A stretch of 64,000 nt of DNA, taken from the NCBI GenBank assembly GCA_009829735.1, contig CM020619.1, positions 21,818,671 to 21,882,670 of the forward strand, given 5' to 3'. A program made the position numbers and the translations under genes. Source of the stretch: Pyropia yezoensis. Lineage: Eukaryota > Rhodophyta > Bangiophyceae > Bangiales > Bangiaceae. This document shows positions 21,661-33,788 of this stretch, one piece after another. The notes under the pieces are model-generated. The model searched no databases. It was given only the letters and a program-made list of their open reading frames with translations, and was not told where the DNA came from. Positions within the stretch are counted from its first letter, which is position 1. Every line of letters starts with the position of its first letter.

Positions 21661-24600
21661 CCGCCTCGCCGACAGAGGCGGCGGCGGAACGAATGCTCTG
21701 GACGGTCCGAGAGGGGCGGGGGGGGGTGAGATGGGGGCGACGCAGGGCCTGGTGGGTGAGAGCAAACAACCGGGGTCTCGCACAAGGTGAGGCTGCGGGA
21801 TCCGGATGGAGAGGGATGGCCCCCACTTGGTGTTGCAGCAACGCTGCCCACTCCGTGTTCCTTCTTGGGCGTCCCGTCTTTTTTTTTTTTTTGCATTGTT
21901 GCCTGTCTGCATGGAGGTACGAGAGGCCTTGGGCTCTCCCGCGTGCCAACACGTTTTTGACGCACAGCAGACGCCAGCCGGTAGGAGGGAAGTCTTTGCC
22001 ACAGGACGCGACGCTCCGATGGGGTCTGTCAGAGGGGATCCCCTGTCGGATCACGCGGTACCCTCGACTACCGTCCACGCGGCACATTGTCCTCGTCACT
22101 CACTCCCTGGGGGTGAGGGAGACAGCAGGACAGCTTCCGCGTCACCTCAGGCGTACCGTATTGTCTCTGTCACTTCCAGCCGGAGGTGACGGGGACGGGA
22201 CCAACTCGAGTGGCACTGCTCCCTGTGGCGGCCGCTTCTCTTCTTCCCACGACCATTAGGCCCCGTTGCCGCCTCCCCCCCCCCCCCCCCGGAAAGCACG
22301 TTGGTACGTGGCTACACCATGGCCGACGTCTCCTAACGTTTTTAACCGCCCTGACTCGAACGCTACACGTAGTCACGGTCCCGCTTCGAGTCATCTGTAC
22401 CGGGGCAGGTGCACGAGCTTGTCTGTTCATGCGCCGCTCGCCCCCGCCACACGCATTCACGCCATGCCCATCTGTGTCGTATCGTGACTCCCCTCTCTTC
22501 GGGCGCCGCCCCAGTAAGCGACGGAAGAGGCCTTGTAGGCGTGACCGGCGCGCGGTCTGGCAGTGGCGCTTGGCCCTTCGGCCCTTCGAACGTGCGCAGC
22601 CCCCTCACCAAGGTGGCAATTACGACTAAAATTAATTCCTTGAACGCTGAGCTGCTCACATAGAGTGCTTCACCTCCACGTGGCAGCGGTGTTGCACTCG
22701 GAGCGTGCGGTCAACGAAGGCAAGCGCCGAGCGAGGAAGCGCAACCATCCCGCCGCACGCAGCTGGGGGTGGTCACCAAGGCGGGGCGTGTGCCTCGCCC
22801 GCCCTTTCTCCATCTGCTCGGGTGCGCCCCCCGCCCCCCCCCCTCTCTCTGGATGCCCTGTTTGGGCGCGTCCCCTCTGGCGACGCCCGCCCCCGCCGCC
22901 GCCACCCGCCCGGGCGCGTGCGTTTTACCGCCACCCTCCCCGGCCGTGCCCTGATGAGCGGCGGCACCTCATGAGCGCGCCCCAGCAGCGCGTGGGGAGG
23001 GGGGGCAGGCAGAGGATCTGACGGCGACACTCCGACCCTTCCCCCATCTGACGGCGACGCTCTGACCTTCCTTTCCTCCCCCCCTCCTCCCCCCCCCCCT
23101 CCTCTTCCCCTCTCCCGGCTTGAATGTCGCGACGTTTTGTGAGAGTGGGTGTCTGTTATTCCATGAGTGGAACGGCAGGAGGGCGGGCAGGCAGGCGGGC
23201 GGGCGGGCGGGGGGGGGAGGAGGGGGGAAGGAAGAGCGACGCTTTCCTACCGTCATGGCTATGATAGCGTCGAGTGCATGGGCCCTTTGTTGTGGCATTG
23301 CCGTCCCGGTACAACGTCGGATTGGGGGGGGCACGCTGCCCAGTTGGGGGGAGGGCGAAAGGGGGAGTTTGGGGGGGGGGGGCGTCACGAGGTGCGGGGA
23401 GCGCAGCGTCTGCCCGCCCCACGCACCCGTGTGGCCGGCAGTCCCGTCACTCTTCCTCTGCCTCTTCCTTTATTTTTTTCTTCTTGGCGCCGCCCTACGC
23501 GCCGGCGTGCCTGGCCGGTGAGGAGGGCCGGGACCCGGGACCCGATGAGCCGTGAGGGGCCGAGTGGGAAGTAGGGTGAGGAGTGCGGGGGTGAGAGGCA
23601 GGGGGGGAGGGAGCGGTGGGGGGGGGTTGGTCGGCATCAGCGGCTGCCAGCCTGCCCGCGGGGTGCGGCCGAAAGCGCCGCGCCGCCCGTCTGCCGTGCC
23701 GCGGGGCGGCAGCGGCGCGGCCGCCGCTGCGGCTGTCCGCGCCAGCCGGCGCGTCGGCGTTTCTGCTTTCCGTGGGGGGGCGTTGGCAGCGACGAGCAGT
23801 GGCCGGCAGTGGCAGCGGCGGGCAAGGGCTGTTGCGGCAGGCGCCGGCGGCGAGCGGCGGGCGGCGGGTGGCGGCAACAGCGGTGGCGGCAGGCGGTGTC
23901 GCCCCGCTCTCCTTGAGTAGTCGCCGCGTCGGGGTGGTTCTCGGTCTCCCCTCCCCCCACCCCCACCCCCGTCCCCTGCCCCTCTGCGCATCCCACGTCC
24001 CATCGGCCTGCTCACTCCCGGTCGCTGCGCACGCCCGCAGGGTCCCGGCGGTCCCGCGTGTGTCTGCCGTTTGTCCCAATCGGCCACCCCCCACGCCCCA
24101 CCCACTGCTTGGACACGGGGGAGAGGAGGGCGGCTGGAGGTCGACCTCGGGGGGACCCCACGCGCTGCCGCGAGGGGGGGGCGGGGGGATTAGTGGTGAG
24201 TGGGCCGCGGGGGGGAGTGGGGGGGTGCTCCCAAAAGGGCAGCGACGGTGGCGGCAGCGACGGGCGGGCGGGCGGACTCTGCAGGTGCAGCTGTCGGGTG
24301 CGGCGCAGCGCCGCGGCTGGCAGGCGCGCTCCGCCCGAGAGAGAGGCACGCGCCACGTAACCGTCCCTGTGCCCGCACGTGTTGTCGCCGTAGGGGTGCG
24401 GCGGTCGTTGAGTGCCCATCGCCACCGGTTGGCCGCCACCGCTGGCCATCGACGCCGCCGCCCCCCCCCCCCCCCCCCAGGGTGCACCTGACGGTGGCGG
24501 CCACCCCTCGCGCCATCCCTGCGGGTGTCGGCGGGGCCCTTATTTGTCATCTCTCCCCATCGCGCCATCCTGGCGCGCGGTCGGCCGTGCGGTGGGCGGG

Positions 24601-24833
24601 GAGAGGTAATTCGGGAGGCCAACACAACGGCCGTGGTGTCGTCGGGGGTGGGCGGAGGAGTTGCCCGGGCCGTAGGGGTGGGGGTGGGTGGTGCGGCGGC
24701 TGCATCGGCAGGCCGGTCACGCGGGAAGGGTCCCGCTCGTCGACGTTCTCGGCGGTTGGTGGCCCAACCGCCGGCACCGCATCTTCCAACACTGCAGGCG
24801 ACCACAGTCGCGACCGCGCGGGGCAACACGGCG
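21661..24833. other. long intergenic region, no gene seen
   Basis: About 3.2 kb. It starts with moderate-GC sequence (to about 22650), followed by GC-rich DNA with C and G runs (for example near 22277, 23370 and 24461). Overlapping long frames on both strands lack ordered segments. The last few hundred bases should contain the promoter of the CBM48-like gene. Confidence 0.45.
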
Positions 24834-26063
24834 ATGAGCGGGGTACGGCTGTCGCGTAGTCATGGGGCGCTTGGCAGCTGCTCCTCCCTGTCCGCCACCT
24901 CCGCTGACGCGGCGGTGACCCACTCGACGGTGCTGACGTTGCCGCTGGGGGGCCTCGGCGTCTCCTCCCCCGGGTGTGGCAGCAGCTGCGTTGCGACGCC
25001 GTCGTCGACTTCGACGGTGGTGACCAGCAGCGGCGCGTCGACGCCCGCGTCGGCGCGGGGCCGGCAGGACAAGACGACGCTGGCAGAGTTTGTGTTTCGC
25101 CTTGCCGCCCCGCCGTCGGCGGCTGTGGCGCTGAGTGGCAACTGGAATGACTGGGAGCCGCTCCCGATGGCGGTGATGGACGAGGCGATGGGGCTGGCGT
25201 CGCCGCCGGCGGCCGCGGTGGTGTCGCCGGGCTTGTCGGCTGCGCCCTCGCCGGCGGCGTCGATGGGCAACCTGACGGCGGCGAGCTCTGTTTCCGCGCC
25301 GCTGGGCAGCGCGGACGCGCCAACCGACGCGGCGGGGCTGCCGGCGGCTGCCGGGGGCATGGCGGATCCGCCCCTCTTTTGGGCGGTGGTAACCCGCGTT
25401 CCCGTCGGGTATGTGGAGTTTATTTTTACTGTGGACGGGCGGGTGGTGGTGTCCCCACAGCACCCCGTCACGCACGACGCGGGCGCCAACTTTCGGTACA
25501 TCCGCGGGCCGTCGCCGGGCGCCTCGGCGCACCGCCACCGGCGGTCGTCGTCGGTTAAGGGCAGGGCCCGCGGCGCTGCCGCGGCGGTGGTTGCCACCGT
25601 TTCGGGTGGTGGCGTGGCTAGCGGCGGCAGTGGCGGCGGCGTTGGCGGCGGCAGCTGTAGCGGCGGTGGGATTGAGAGTGGGCGGGGCGGGGCGGGCGCC
25701 CCCGACCTGAGCTCCTCACTCGCCTCCCTGGTGGCTGCCAAGAGCGCCCTCACCAGCTGGCTGGCCGACAGCCCCGCCAGCGACCGCGACCGGGAACGCA
25801 CGCCCGGCAGTGGCGGCGGCAGCCACGGCGGCGGCGGCGGTGGTGGCAGCGGCAAGGCGTCCCCGGCGCGCCCGCTGCTGCCATACGGCGTGGGGGACCT
25901 CAAGGCCGGCCCCGACGGGGCGGGCGGCGGGGGCACCTTTGAGTCGCTCGCGACCATCAGCCGGACCAAGCTCCTCGCGTCGGCGGTGGCCGTTTACGGG
26001 GTGTGCCACCTGCTCGGCCGGAGCTTGGCCACCTCCCCCCGAGCGGTGCCGCTTTTTTCGTAA
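24834..26063 (+). CDS. CBM48/AMPK-beta-type glycogen-binding domain protein with C-terminal membrane anchor
   Basis: Intronless, 409 residues from the ATG at 24834. The first half of a CBM48 (AMPK1_CBM, E-set) domain is at about 83-112: EFVFRLAAPPSAAVALSGNW followed by NDWEPLPM. The second half is at about 182-223: VPVGYVEFIFTVDGRVVVSP, then DAGANFRY. They match the family pattern (GxWNxW with Pro-Met, then G-x-Y-E-F-x-F-x-VDG) but are split by a disordered insert of about 70 residues. A Gly/Ser-rich tail follows and then a hydrophobic segment, KLLASAVAVYGVCHLLG (about 378-395), probably a tail anchor. Beyond a C6 tract just before the stop, another frame (to 26287) continues with a second hydrophobic helix, ALLPPLLLVVGGSVAAACAG. 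The annotated C-terminus may therefore be wrong by one indel. Likely role: tethering a partner to starch or glycogen at a membrane. No kinase or phosphatase domain is present. Confidence 0.7.
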   Translation: MSGVRLSRSHGALGSCSSLSATSADAAVTHSTVLTLPLGGLGVSSPGCGSSCVATPSSTSTVVTSSGASTPASARGRQDKTTLAEFVFRLAAPPSAAVALSGNWNDWEPLPMAVMDEAMGLASPPAAAVVSPGLSAAPSPAASMGNLTAASSVSAPLGSADAPTDAAGLPAAAGGMADPPLFWAVVTRVPVGYVEFIFTVDGRVVVSPQHPVTHDAGANFRYIRGPSPGASAHRHRRSSSVKGRARGAAAAVVATVSGGGVASGGSGGGVGGGSCSGGGIESGRGGAGAPDLSSSLASLVAAKSALTSWLADSPASDRDRERTPGSGGGSHGGGGGGGSGKASPARPLLPYGVGDLKAGPDGAGGGGTFESLATISRTKLLASAVAVYGVCHLLGRSLATSPRAVPLFS

Positions 26064-26924
26064 AGGCCGCGCTCCTCCCTCCCCTGCTTCTGGTGGTGGG
26101 GGGCAGCGTGGCCGCGGCGTGTGCCGGTCTGTGGGCGCTCGCCTCCCTGACGGGGAGGGGGGATGGAGGCAAGGGCGGTCGCCCCCCACGAGTGGGGGGG
26201 GAGGGTGGCTGCCCGAGTGTCCGCCGACGACCGTCGGGCGGCTGGTCCCGGGGAGGGTCGGACGAAGGAGTGGGGGGGGGACCGTGAGCGGCGCGTAGTC
26301 TGGGCCAGCTGCGCTCTGCTTTCGCGCAACGGCCAAAGAGGACGGTGGGGAGGGGGGGAGGGGGGGAAGCGGGGGGGGGGGGGGGTGGTAAGGCGGGCAA
26401 TGCGCCGCTAGCAACGGCAGCGGCACGCGGAGAGGGTCGGTCACGGCGTAGGCGACGGTGGGGGAGGGGTTCCATTGTGCGGGGGCGGATGGAGGCGGAA
26501 CGCTGCGGCCCGGTGGATGGGAGGTCGTGAGAACGGGGGCCGCGAAACGGCGGGTGGCCAGTAAGGCTTGGTGCATTGCACCCCACACCGACGGGTGCGC
26601 GAGCATCGAGGCCCCCGCGGCGGGTGTGGCGGCAGGTGGAGCCCTGCACGCACTATTTTTAATCCTATACAACACGAGCGCGCTGCCGCCCGGCGCGCCC
26701 GCGTCCGACCCCGTCATCACGGCAAGGACGCTGCACGGGGCCACCGCCCCCAGCCCTCCGCGAACGATTTCGGCGTCGACTCCTCCCCGCGAGCTCTTCA
26801 CACGCCGGCAGGCCCCCCTGCCGCAGCCTCCCCCCGCCGCAGCTCCCCCCACCCGTGGCCTGAGCCCACATGCACAGCCGCGCGTCCACCCACCGCCACC
26901 CACCAATCTCCCACCCCGCCGTCA
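26064..26924. other. intergenic between convergent genes
   Basis: G-rich sequence with long G runs near 26270 and 26380. The first about 220 bases may code for a second membrane helix of the upstream gene in another frame. Otherwise nothing was seen. Confidence 0.4.
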
Positions 26925-29233
26925 TCACTTGCCGTTGACCACACTCGGCGGTAAGGGCGGCGCGAGGGGGTCCCAGCTTGGCTCTGCCCGCCCGTGCCAG
27001 GGGGTCTTGAGCACCCGCTGCCGCGGGAAGAGGCCAAGGCTCTTGGACCACCACAGCAGCAGGCTCATGCCCACCGTCATCGCGGCAAGCAGCGACCCGA
27101 CGACCGCCCAAAAGTAGGTGGACGAGGACGGGAGCGCCGCGGCCGCCGTCGGCAGCTGCAGATTCATCCCAAATACGGCCGTGACGAGGGAGCCAAACCC
27201 CAGCACCGTCGACGCCATGGACAGCATGAGGGAGGTGAGGAGCAGCTTGTTCTGTTTGATGTCCAGGTGAATCTCAATGATGTTTTCTGTATCGTCAATC
27301 GCCTGGTTCAGCAGCGCCGCCCGGTTGGTGAGGTCGTCCACCATCTGCATGTACGTCTCGAGGAGTTGCTCGGCTTCCTCATGGTCCAACGGGTTCCGCC
27401 GTAGGTCGGGATGCTTGCGCGCCTCGGATAGATACATATTGGCCATGTCTTCGTCCTCGTCAAGCACGTCTTGAAGCACATGCTGCACCTTGCGGGCGCG
27501 GCCATAGAAAGAATTGAGCCGCTGCTCCAGGCCACGCAGCTCCTCCAGCCGCTCCACTGTCAGCGCCACGGCAAGTGTCTCGAGGCTCCGCGTTAGCGCC
27601 GGCTCGATGGCCACAAACTCCGTCTCGAGCGCCACGCACGCGTAGATGAGGATGCCCTCCAGCGCCCGGAACTCAAACGGCAGGAACGTCTCCTCCAAGC
27701 CAAGGCCGCCGCCAATACTGCCCAGCCGCTCTACAATGACGTTGAAGGCGGGGCCCATGCTGGCGCCCTCCGTGTCAAAAAGGAACAGACGATCGTGGAG
27801 AATGATGGCGCGGACACCCTCCAGCGAGACGACCAGCGCGTCGCGACGAACCCACAGCGCCGCCTTGGCCACAAACGCCGGGTCCACCTGCCGGATATCG
27901 CGCAGCTGCAGCACATTGCGGTCGACCACGACGCCGCGGCCAGTCCCGCCGCCGCCGCCGCCGCCACCATGGCTACCCCCACCCCAGTGCCCCCCACCAG
28001 CCCACCCACCGCCACCGTGGCCGCCGCCTCCCCCCCCAACCCCCGAGCCGCCACCAATGACATTGCCCACCCCGTAGGGTAACCCCCCCCCCCAGCGGCA
28101 GCACCCTTGCCCACCCCCGACCGCGACCGCTTCACCGCCGCGGCCGCCGCTACCCGCCGCCGCCGCTCCTCCCGCTCTGCAAAGCGCACCCCGCCCCCGC
28201 CGCCACGGCTGCCGCCCACCCCAGCAGAGCGCCCCGGCTTGGGTGCCAGCCCGCCGGTGCGGCCGCCCCCATAGCCCCCGCCGCCGCCGCCACCATAGCC
28301 GCCACCGCCACCGGCAGGGCCGCCGCCGCCCCGTGCGGAGCGCCGCACTTCGTCAATGATCTGCGCGCGGGTGAGCGCCCGAACACACCGCGCCCCATCT
28401 GAGTCTACCTCCCAAAAAGACAGCCGCGCGGGGCGACGAAGGGCCAACCCGCCGCCGCCACCGCCGCCACCAGCCACGATGCCGCCTCCGTGGCGGGCCT
28501 CGCCACGGCCAAGGACACCCGCGCTGGCACCGGTCCCGCCAGCGGCCATGGAAGGCGTCAAACGAAATGACGACGAGGCACCGCCAGGAAAGTTGGGAGG
28601 CTCGGCGACCACCCCCTCTTTCCGAGCGTCCCGCCCCCTGCGCCCCCCCCAAGCAAACATCCCCAGCGATCTACGCCGCTCGCCCGCCTCCGCCGCCGGC
28701 AATCCGCCTCCACCAACTCCAGCGGCCACCCCGTCCGCGGCGGACACGCTGGTGCGGCGGGTGGTAGGGCCAGCCGCCGCAGCCGCCGCGCTGAGGCGCC
28801 GGCGCAACCACGCAGGGGCGCCATCGATGCCACCGAGTAGCGCCCACCCGCCGCCGCCCCGCCGCTGCCCAGCCCCCAGCCCCCACCCCCCCGAAGCGAC
28901 TACATCAGCCGCGTCTCCTTGGGCCTCAGAAGGCCCCCACCCGCCGCCGTCGCCCTCAATATGCACCTCCTCCGCCCCGCCAATGCCGCCGCCGCCGCCG
29001 CTACCACCCAAACCGCGCGACGCGAGCACCGCCACGTCGACCGCCGCATCGGCAAGGTCATCCACGGCGGCAGCCACGGAGCTCCCGCCACCTACGCTGG
29101 GCGGACGGGACAGAGAGCCGGTGGGGAGGTCCCGTAGGTCGGGGACTGAGGACGACCTTACGAGCAGGGGCGATGGCGGGCGCCCGCTGGGCGCCGACGC
29201 ATCACCGATGGGCGGCGGGGAGGGGGACCCCAT
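26925..29233 (-). CDS. MRS2: MRS2/CorA-type magnesium transporter, frameshift at a C11 run
   Basis: Mg2+ channel subunit of the CorA-MRS2-ALR1 group, normally a pentamer in the mitochondrial, plastid or vacuolar membrane. The N-terminal part starts at the ATG at 29233 and is a long disordered leader with SFWEVDSDGARCVRALTRAQ, the MRS2 entry motif. After a run of 11 C on the plus strand (28083-28093), the frame changes to the diagnostic core: LRDIRQVDPAF, RRDALVVSLEGVRAIILHD, then long helices with DDTENIIEIHLDIKQNKLLL. The first membrane helix ends in the pore signature GMN (VFGMNL, about 27165), followed by a second helix, YFWAVVGSLLAAMTVGMSLL. The total is about 769 residues against the usual 400-500; the excess is Gly-rich insertion. 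Both parts are needed for an MRS2 protein, so one gene with a homopolymer indel (real or assembly) is the best reading. Confidence 0.85.
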
Positions 29234-30019
29234 CGTGCCACGTCAACGCACCAGGATTGGAAACCGAGCGCCAGCGATCCTGCAACTTGAACCACAAACA
29301 GACTACACCACAAAAAAATAATAAAAGGGACAGAGCGAAGGGAGGTGGGGAGAGGAAGGGGGGTAGTGGCCGATGAAGTAGACAGGGATGGTCGTCGCGA
29401 CGCAGTCGTCGACGAGGGGGGCGAGCGGGCGGGCGGGGGCCGCCTCACGGGGCGCCGGCACCCCTTCCCCGCCCGCTCACCCCCCCCGCAACGGCGGGCG
29501 CGGGAGCCGGTGCCGCCGCCTCGGCTCGGTGCGGCATGTGGTGGCCGTTGGTCGGCTCACAGCCGCGGCGCACCGTCGTCGCGCTCTTCGTCGCGGGCCG
29601 CGCCGTCCGTGGCCGGGGGGGGGGAGCGCTACCCCCAAGGGGGGGTGAAGAGGCGGGAGGCGGGGACGGGGGCGAGGGCGGGGGCGCGCCGGCGGCCGCG
29701 GCCCGGCACGTCAGGCGCATGTCGGGGCACGAGCGGGCGGGGGGGGGGGGAAGGGGGGGGGAGAAGAGTGAAAAAAAGGGACGGCCACCGCGCCGGGGAA
29801 AGGCCGCGCTCGTCACCGTGGGCCGGGGGGGTTGCCAGACAGCGACGGGGTCGGGTGGGGCGGGAGGGGTACGGTGCCGCCGATGGAGGTGACGTCGTCG
29901 AGGACGGCGGAACCCCAGCCAGTGAGTCTGGCGTGAGGCGGCGGTCGCCCGAGGGAACCGGTGCGGGACGGTGCCGCACAACTGTGCAGCGCAACACCCG
30001 CCCACACATGACAGTGGCA
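29234..30019. other. upstream region of the MRS2 gene, transposon flank
   Basis: No gene was recognised. It contains an AT-rich patch at about 29305-29335. It ends with GGCA (30016-30019), which is repeated on the far side of the adjacent transposon. Confidence 0.45.
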
Positions 30020-30033
30020 CACACCCAGTTAAG
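30020..30033 (+). repeat. left terminal inverted repeat of the 3.8-kb transposon
   Basis: CACACCCAGTTAAG, preceded by the 4-base target duplication GGCA. Confidence 0.75.
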
Positions 30034-30520
30034 GGCGGTCTTACCATATATGCTCATTACAGTGCCACGTATGGAGGTTTGCCGATTTTTTCGGAAACAT
30101 ATGGGGTCTGTGCGCGGTCGTCGTCGTGATGGTGACCGAGCTGACCCACACCACGCCAGCGTCTGCTCACGCCCTGCACGCTTCCCTCACCCATGCCATC
30201 GAACCGGCACGCCCCGACAAGCGTCCCAACCAACATCCATTGCCCCCCCGTGCCCCGCGCAGGTGCGAGAACGCCCGTAACGCCATGACGGATGACTTCC
30301 AAGATCCACCCGACCTGTACGTCTCTCTCAGACCCATTAACGGACCGAAGCGTCGTGATTTTTCGAGAACTGCCTGTTTGAGCGGGAGCGCGATGGTTTT
30401 CTGACCCTCCCTGTCCCCTTGGAAGCCCAAGAAGCCTTACTCATTTTTTTGTTACCGCGCTATGTTCCTCTGTGCTCATCGCGGACTGTGATTGATTGGT
30501 TTAGGTCTCAAGCCTCTCTC

Positions 30521-33189
30521 ATGATTGATAAAGCATTCACAGGTACACCCCTGGCTTTTGTCTGCTCGCTGTGCGCGTCTCCATTCGTGCGGGACAGTCA
30601 GGCCGGCCGCCTATGGCGGCAGGCGGTCACATCGGGGGTCAACACAGAGGGAGCGGCTGTTGCGCTGGTGGCCGCCGCGCCATTGCGCAGGTGTACCGTG
30701 TCAGGGCCGGCTGACCGTCGCGGGCCTCCCACAGGCACGTGCTCAGTCTGCTATCAGCGCGCCCGCAAGAAGGCGGCCAACCGTGCACAGGACAGGTCTC
30801 GCGGTCGGCGCCAGGTGCTGGAGACCATCCGCCTGCCGGGCTTCCACGTGGCGGCACCTCACCTGGAGACAGTGCGGGTGGTGGGTGTAAACGTGGCTCC
30901 ACTGCCCTGGCGTGTCCCCGCTCACCTTGCCAGGCGAGCGAGTGGGACGAGCAGAGCCTCCGCCTCGGGCGAGGAGGCCCGCCGTGCTGGTCCAATTGGC
31001 GGGGGCGACCAAGGGGTACCCGTCCCATTGCAGGGGAATGGGGAGGTGACGGCCGCACAGGTCAACCATTACCTGGCTGCCACTCGGCCGGGGACCATTG
31101 AGATGACCTTTGGTAACGGCGCGAAGCGGATTTACTCTTGGGACCTCATTCCCCGCAAGACGGAGGTGGGCCCACGCCAAAAACGGCGGAGGACTGCTTG
31201 GGCTGCCGCAGCGATGCGCAGGGTACTGGGGACTGAGCCTGGCTTCCTCATTGCGGCTGTGGAAGATTTATGTCGGCGGGCCCGCCACAGTGGTGGTGTG
31301 GTGGTGGCCCCCTCTGCGGCGGCCCTGGCGCCCCCCTCGGTGCGGCTGCAAACGCAATTCATCCTGGACAACAACATTAGCAAGACGCTATGGCAGCGTG
31401 TTCGCCTTTTTATGGGTGGACCCACCAGTGGCCTGGCCAGCCGGGAGGCACTGCGACACGACCTCGGCGAGGCCCAATCGGAGGAGCGGAACAAGGTGAT
31501 GTCTGACGCGGCGGGGGCCTTCCTCGTGACGCCGCGGGCCGCTGTGCAAGGGCTGATTGGCGACCTGCACTCAAGCGGCGAATTCCTCGAGCTGGCGACA
31601 CGAGGACGGGACGGCACGGAGATTGAAGCTGTGTCCGCATTTGAGGGACAAGACAGCCCAGGGGCCGTGCCAGACCCCAAGGTGCGGGACGTGCAGCTGT
31701 GCTTTGGGCTCGACAAGGGAGGTCAAATAAGCTCATGTAAAGCCATCCTCTCTATCCTTAACCAAGAGCACCCATGCAGCCGAGGGAATACCATTCTCTA
31801 TGGCGTTTTCCCATGCAAGAAGGATGACCACGACGCCCTATCAAGAATGGCTGCTGTGTACGTCCCAGATATCGATGCTCTACGTACGGGCGGAGTGGAG
31901 GTGTCTGGAGAACGCCGCGCCGTGCGGCTCATCCTATTGGGTGACTACTGCTTCATCACGCTTTGGTGTGGCCATATGGGCGCCAGCAGCCGCATGCCGT
32001 GTGTGTACTGCACAGCAATGCGATGCCGCACAGCGCGCAACGGCTCATTGGTGGACCAGTATGGGGACATGCAAGCGGGGAGCAAGGCACGTGGCACCCT
32101 GCGCACACGTCAACATATGGAGGAAATGGCAGCGGCATATCAAGACGGCGGCAACGCAAGTCGCGGGACTCCGCTGTCATTAAAGGAGCACCTGTCCATT
32201 GAGCGGCGCCCCCTGCTCATCCTCGACCCAAGCCATATATCTCCAATGCCTTTGCATTTGGTTTTGGGTATCACTGTATGGCTCCTCCGTCTGGGGATTG
32301 AGGCTGTATACTTTTACAACGGGCTGGCGTGCGCGCGCATGTACGCTGAGAACCTGGCGCGAGTGCTGCGGCACGGGGTCGGGGTCAAACCTAAGCCTTA
32401 CTTCGGGGGGCCTTCGAGGGCCGACAATGCCAGCGCATTGGGCGCCGGCTTTCCATGGTGTGCTCGCTATTGGACGGCAGCGTGCCCGAGTGGGTAAGCA
32501 CGGCGTATGCGAGCGCCTGTGCGACGTGGCGGGAGCTGCTGCCAGTGCTGACCGCGGTCGCTTCCATACCCAAGGACGACGTGGCACTTTTCAGACATAA
32601 CGCTGCCCAGCTGGTGGACGGTCTTAAACAACACTTTGAGTGGTCGTCTGTCACGCCCAAGCTGCACGTGCTGGCGTGCCACGCCCCAGACTTCCTCGCG
32701 CTGTTTGGCAGCCTGGGCCGATACAGTGAGCAAGGACTCGAGGCATGGCACGGGCATTTTAACCAGAATGCAAACCAGTATGCGGCTGACAGCTTCCTGG
32801 AGAGCTGCCTGGCCTACGTGCGGCGCGTCGCTGTGAGCCGTGCGCCAGGCAACGGGGCGTACAACCGCGGAGTGCGGCGGGCCTCAGCGCCGGACGGCGC
32901 CCGGGTCGCGAAGAATCTGGCTGACAAGCGGACCGCTGTGGGGCGGGCAGCCGCTGGAGGGCCCCGCCTGGACTCCGCCTCCTGTGCTCAGAAGCAAGCA
33001 GATGAGGCTGCCAAGTGGGCGGCCGACAATCTGGCCTTAGCAGTTCGGAAGATCGATTCGTACCGCCGGCGTGTGGGCGGGACACAGCTAGAGGCTGGGA
33101 CGGCAGACTGCCCTGCCGATGGCGAGGACCACTATGAGGAGCTGTTGGAAGCCGAAACGGCGTGCCTGTTGAGTTTAGGAGAGGAGTAA
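30521..33189 (+). pseudogene. RNase H-like DDE transposase with one frameshift
   Basis: The ATG at 30521 opens a protein with an N-terminal zinc-binding pattern (VCSLCASPF, then TCSVCYQRARKK). A DDE-type catalytic region follows: CFGLDKGGQISSCKAIL (first Asp), YGVFPCKKDDHDALSRM, a zinc knuckle MPCVYCTAMRC, then HISPMPLHLVLGI. At 32405-32410 a run of six G carries a one-base deletion relative to the expected frame. The upstream frame ends soon after at 32497, while the other frame reads GGAFEGRQCQRIGRRLS across the same spot and continues to 33189. The C-terminal part has LHVLACHAPDFLALFGSLG and then SEQGLEAWHGHFN, whose Glu is the likely third catalytic residue. These motifs (DKGG, FEG..C..L, SEQ..E..H..FN) recur in uncharacterised transposase-like proteins of cnidarians, nematodes and arthropods. 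This is knowledge of the family type, not a search result. About 890 residues are encoded if the shift is bridged. Confidence 0.75.
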
Positions 33190-33788
33190 AGAAATCCGCG
33201 CGTGTTTTATTGAGACGCTGGCCGTTCCCTCGACTCGGTGCATCGCTCGACGACTCGGAGCGCCGGCGCGCGGCGCGCCGGCAAGCGGCCCTCGCGCCAT
33301 TGGGTCACATGTCCGTCCCGCCTGTCTGCGATGGGCAGTCACCCGTGCGCATGGCGGGTCCCAAGGACACGGGGCGATGACTCGCTTGGCAGGCTGTGGG
33401 TAAGCAAGCCTGGTCGGCGTGGCCCGCTCGTATTCTGTCGGTTGTCTTGGTGTGGTTCCGTGTCCTGTCCTGTGTGGCGGCCAAGTCATCCATTCTCAGC
33501 AACTGCCGACGTGCGCTCGGTCGAGACATTTGGAGAATTCTCACGATCGGTGTTGAGGAAGCCACGGTTTGGCTTCATGAATGGACTGCTGGGGGCCCCC
33601 TCAGGCACCACCCGCGAGGATGCAGCCAGCCACGTTGCCGGGTTCAGAGGATCTTCGGAATGCTCAGTCGTGATAGCTGACGCCCCTCCCAGTCACCAAT
33701 CACCTGGCTCAGAACTTTCAGAGCTTCCGTGGCCGCCAATCGAGCAGCGCGCATCCTGCGGAAACCCGTATGTCCGCTCAGATGGGGT

